The translations under genes were made by a program, and so were the position numbers. Below, in pieces: positions 62,189 to 64,000 of a stretch of 64,000 nt of DNA. Origin of the DNA: Natronosalvus amylolyticus (GTDB taxonomy: Archaea; Halobacteriota; Halobacteria; Halobacteriales; Natrialbaceae); NCBI RefSeq assembly GCF_024298845.1, contig NZ_CP101156.1, positions 744,001 through 808,000 of the forward strand. Reading direction: 5' to 3'. Below the pieces are notes generated by a model, which saw only the letters and a program-made list of their open reading frames with translations, was not told the origin of the DNA and searched no databases. The first letter of the stretch is position 1. Each line of letters begins with the position of its first letter.

Positions 62189-62565
62189 CAGCCTGCAAAC
62201 CCACTCAAAAGCCACTCACCGTCACCGCCATCGTCAGTATCGAGTCCCGGAGCACTCACGAGGACGAACGCGCTTTCGGTCTCACCGTTTCGAATCTGGC
62301 GGGTAGACGTCGGTGGAATCCAGAGAGCATCGCCGGCTTCCATCTCGACTGGCTCATCGTCGACGACGACGGTGGCCGCACCTTCGATTAACACATACAC
62401 TTCTTCGTGATCGTTATCCGTGTGGTCGTGTGGCTGGCTATTCCACCCGGGGTCACAGCGAGCAATCGTCACGCCGACCTGTTCGGTCTCGAGTGGGTCA
62501 CTGAGAAAGTGCATCGCACTCGAGACCTGTTCGACGTCTTCGTAGTTGACTTTGCGATAACTCAT
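62188..62565 (-). CDS. Cupin-domain protein
   Basis: 125 residues. Cupin motif 1 HDHTDNDHEEVYVLIEG with three His and one Glu for metal binding, motif 2 GDALWIPPTSTRQIRNG. Small single-domain cupins in haloarchaea include phosphomannose isomerase-like and regulatory proteins; the substrate is not predictable. Promoter side faces the TnpB element. Confidence 0.9.
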   Translation of the reverse strand: MSYRKVNYEDVEQVSSAMHFLSDPLETEQVGVTIARCDPGWNSQPHDHTDNDHEEVYVLIEGAATVVVDDEPVEMEAGDALWIPPTSTRQIRNGETESAFVLVSAPGLDTDDGGDGEWLLSGFAG

Positions 62566-62705
62566 ACGGGGACATTACGCCGTGGGGATAGTAAAGGTAT
62601 ACCGCGATTCCGAAAAAGTATATGAAGGGACAGGCCGCGCCAGCGAACGGATATGGAACTGCTCGTTCGGAACGCACCCTCACTATCTTTAGACAGCGAG
62701 AGAAT

Positions 62706-62723
62706 CCCGCCGTTCACGGCGGG
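62706..62723. mobile_element. Left-end hairpin of the TnpB element
   Basis: CCCGCCGT-TC-ACGGCGGG is a perfect 8-bp stem with a two-base loop, preceded by AGACAGCGAGAGAATC. Position and form match a left end of haloarchaeal IS200/IS605-type elements; the true border is probably near 62690. Confidence 0.65.
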
Positions 62724-62825
62724 CGTGAATCGCGTCACTCCACTACGCCAACTGCGAACTACAGCACTCTGAATACCCGACGCAGTCAGAACACATAAGG
62801 TACATAATATCGTACGAAGAAACGG

Positions 62826-62963
62826 ATGCGAGTTGACATCGCCATCGAACGTGGAAGCGACCTTCACGAACGAGTCAAAGAATACTCTCGTGAGAACGGC
62901 CTGCGAATGGACTTCGCCTACGCCGAACTCATCGAACAAGGACTTGACGCTGCTGAAGAATGA
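62826..62963 (+). CDS. 45-residue partner protein of TnpB (ribbon-helix-helix-like)
   Basis: ATG 62826 opens a 45-codon frame: MRVDIAIERGSDLHERVKEY then SRENGLRMDFAYAELIEQGL. A short N-terminal strand followed by two helices resembles a minimal ribbon-helix-helix fold. Its stop TGA overlaps the tnpB ATG as ATGA, a four-base overlap, so tnpB translation depends on it. Such small upstream genes recur in haloarchaeal IS1341-type elements (recalled), but their function is not described. Confidence 0.75.
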   Translation: MRVDIAIERGSDLHERVKEYSRENGLRMDFAYAELIEQGLDAAEE

Positions 62964-64000
62964 GCGAAGAGTGCAAGACACCCGAAGCGTATCTTGCCCC
63001 ACCCACTCAGCACAAACAGCGCAAGCTCCACGACGAACACGCCCGATACGAATCATTGCTCCGTCGCAGTTTCAACAACGAATGCGACACGATGAGTGCC
63101 GTTAACGAGGTCGTCAGCGGTGAAGACCTCAACTGGCACTCGAAAAATGCACTCAAACAATACGTTCCCAACTTGCTCGATGCGGGCACGTATGGCGCGA
63201 CGCAACTCGCAGACGATCATCCAATTCGCTACGCGAACACCGCAGCCGTCTTCGACGTTGATGAAAACCGCCACCACGAAATCTGCTGGGAGGTTCCCCT
63301 TCCCGGTCGCGGGACGAACTTTTGGATTCCACTCCAACTGAACCCCGAGCAAGAAGACTGGTGGCATCCACTCATCGACGACGATGATGAGAGCGTGTGG
63401 GCGGGCGAGATTCGCCTGCAACGCGACGGGACTCGCTGGGTGTTGCACGTCACCGCGAACTACGAAGTCGAAGCAGATCACTCGTGTTCGTGTGAAAGTG
63501 ACGACGTAACGCCCGTCGGGTTCGACGTGGGCGAGTCGAAACTCTTGGTGGGCTGTGCCCTCCGAGACGACACGCCCGTCGACCCGTTGTTCGTGGATGG
63601 AGGTTGCGTCCGACACCTCCGACAAAAACAAACCTCTGCCGAAGACCGCTTGAAACAGCGGTATGCCTCAAACCTCTTGGACGACCTCGTGTGGGGTACG
63701 TGGCAAGACGCCATCGAAGACGAAATCGAGAAAGCTTCCACACGAGCCGTTGAATACGCCTCCCAGTTCGAGAACCCGATTATCGTCCTCGAATATCTCG
63801 ACGGTATCACGGACGAGGACCTCGGGAAGTACTGGAATCGGCGCCTCGGCAAATGGCTGTTCTCTCGGTTACAGTCACGTATCGAGGAGAAGGCAGCGGA
63901 ACGCGGTATTTCTGTGGAATACGTGTATCCGCATCACACGTCGAAGACGTGTCACGCTTGCCAACACATCGGGTACAGGCCGCATCAGGGCACGTTCAAG
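62960..64000 (+). CDS. tnpB: TnpB (IS200/IS605-associated, RuvC-like nuclease), 3' partial
   Basis: 347 residues to the window edge; the full protein is likely 400 or more. RuvC-I is VGFDVGESKLL (Asp189), RuvC-II VLEYLDGI (Glu278), zinc-ribbon start CHACQH at residue 331. The last RuvC Asp and the second half of the zinc ribbon are beyond the edge, as is the right end with the guide RNA. No tnpA (Y1 transposase) precedes it, so it is an IS1341-type element. TnpB is an RNA-guided DNA nuclease that biases element retention; activity here is likely because the visible catalytic residues are intact. Confidence 0.95.
   Translation, partial: MSEECKTPEAYLAPPTQHKQRKLHDEHARYESLLRRSFNNECDTMSAVNEVVSGEDLNWHSKNALKQYVPNLLDAGTYGATQLADDHPIRYANTAAVFDVDENRHHEICWEVPLPGRGTNFWIPLQLNPEQEDWWHPLIDDDDESVWAGEIRLQRDGTRWVLHVTANYEVEADHSCSCESDDVTPVGFDVGESKLLVGCALRDDTPVDPLFVDGGCVRHLRQKQTSAEDRLKQRYASNLLDDLVWGTWQDAIEDEIEKASTRAVEYASQFENPIIVLEYLDGITDEDLGKYWNRRLGKWLFSRLQSRIEEKAAERGISVEYVYPHHTSKTCHACQHIGYRPHQGTFK

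Noticed and set aside
62833..63105. 90-codon frame overlapping the start of tnpB
   Set aside because: Different frame from both the 45-residue partner and tnpB; its composition is not protein-like.
62960..64000. Cas12-type effector
   Set aside because: Length, absence of a large REC lobe, the upstream hairpin end and lack of a CRISPR array point to TnpB.

Overview
The window is a gene-dense stretch of a haloarchaeal chromosome. Signs of this are high G+C with C/G-rich third positions, very acidic proteins, Tat/lipobox export signals, many short-spaced TATA boxes implying leaderless mRNAs, archaeal-only families (S17e, CDC48/VAT, Lhr-core, dodecin, HalX, HalOD1, AglJ) and a tRNA-Trp gene with a box C/D intron. 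The very frequent CTCGAG (Leu-Glu) hexamer and the gene content fit a Natrialbales-type haloarchaeon (inference, not proven). Most of it looks like core chromosome; mobile DNA is limited to small elements and an IS200/IS605-type element cut by the right edge.

Layout. 1-14.6 kb: housekeeping genes (partial ychF, a membrane spermidine-synthase-like protein, orphan E1-alpha, orphan pstB, asd, an aldo/keto reductase, rps17e, a DUF447/CitG-like pair, a CDC48-type ATPase, phosphatidylserine decarboxylase, a HalOD1 protein), with an IS605-derived relic at 12.87-13.26 kb. 14.6-20.6 kb: sparse region with ACCGG repeats, a 31-residue membrane peptide, a DUF7504-like protein, AglJ, a DUF5789-like protein, a ribbon-helix-helix regulator, an AT-rich patch, tRNA-Trp and a membrane protein. 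20.6-24.9 kb: guaB behind an 83-bp inverted-repeat element, a PaaI-like thioesterase, and a P450 divergent from a Bat-type regulator.

25.0-28.7 kb: a complete ring-1,2-phenylacetyl-CoA epoxidase-type operon (paaA-B-C-D) with PaaD split into two genes, divergent from its own Bat-type HTH regulator over a shared TATA box. 28.8-40.2 kb: a lipoprotein, a YcaO / COG1325 RNA-binding / small acidic protein cluster, Hsp20, a DHH phosphoesterase, a MaoC protein, hisD, a HesB/IscA protein, dodecin, a thiamine-binding-type protein and Lhr. 40.5-46.1 kb: a ugpBAEC-like glycerol-3-phosphate / glycerophosphodiester ABC operon followed by a Tat-exported glycerophosphodiester phosphodiesterase. 46.2-57.7 kb: ThiI, small winged-helix proteins, an LWR-salt protein, a Tat protein, an alpha/beta hydrolase whose stop codon lies in a 36-bp minisatellite, CysK, two thioredoxin-fold proteins, a PQQ-type sugar dehydrogenase and a DICT-domain protein. 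57.8-64 kb: a solo IS605-like end, an ATP-grasp ligase, a tail-to-tail HalX regulator and histidine kinase, a cupin, and a TnpB element with a translationally coupled 45-residue partner.

Recurrent small elements: three copies plus a half-copy of an 84-86-bp hairpin MITE (16.1, 36.5, 48.0, 62.05 kb), a pair of ~65-bp repeats (61.86 and 62.13 kb), and three IS200/IS605-type hairpin ends. No classical defence island or CRISPR array is present. The least explained items are the TnpB partner peptide, the YcaO cluster, the split PaaD, the hairpin MITEs and the stop-codon minisatellite. All family calls come from reading motifs by eye; no database search was run.
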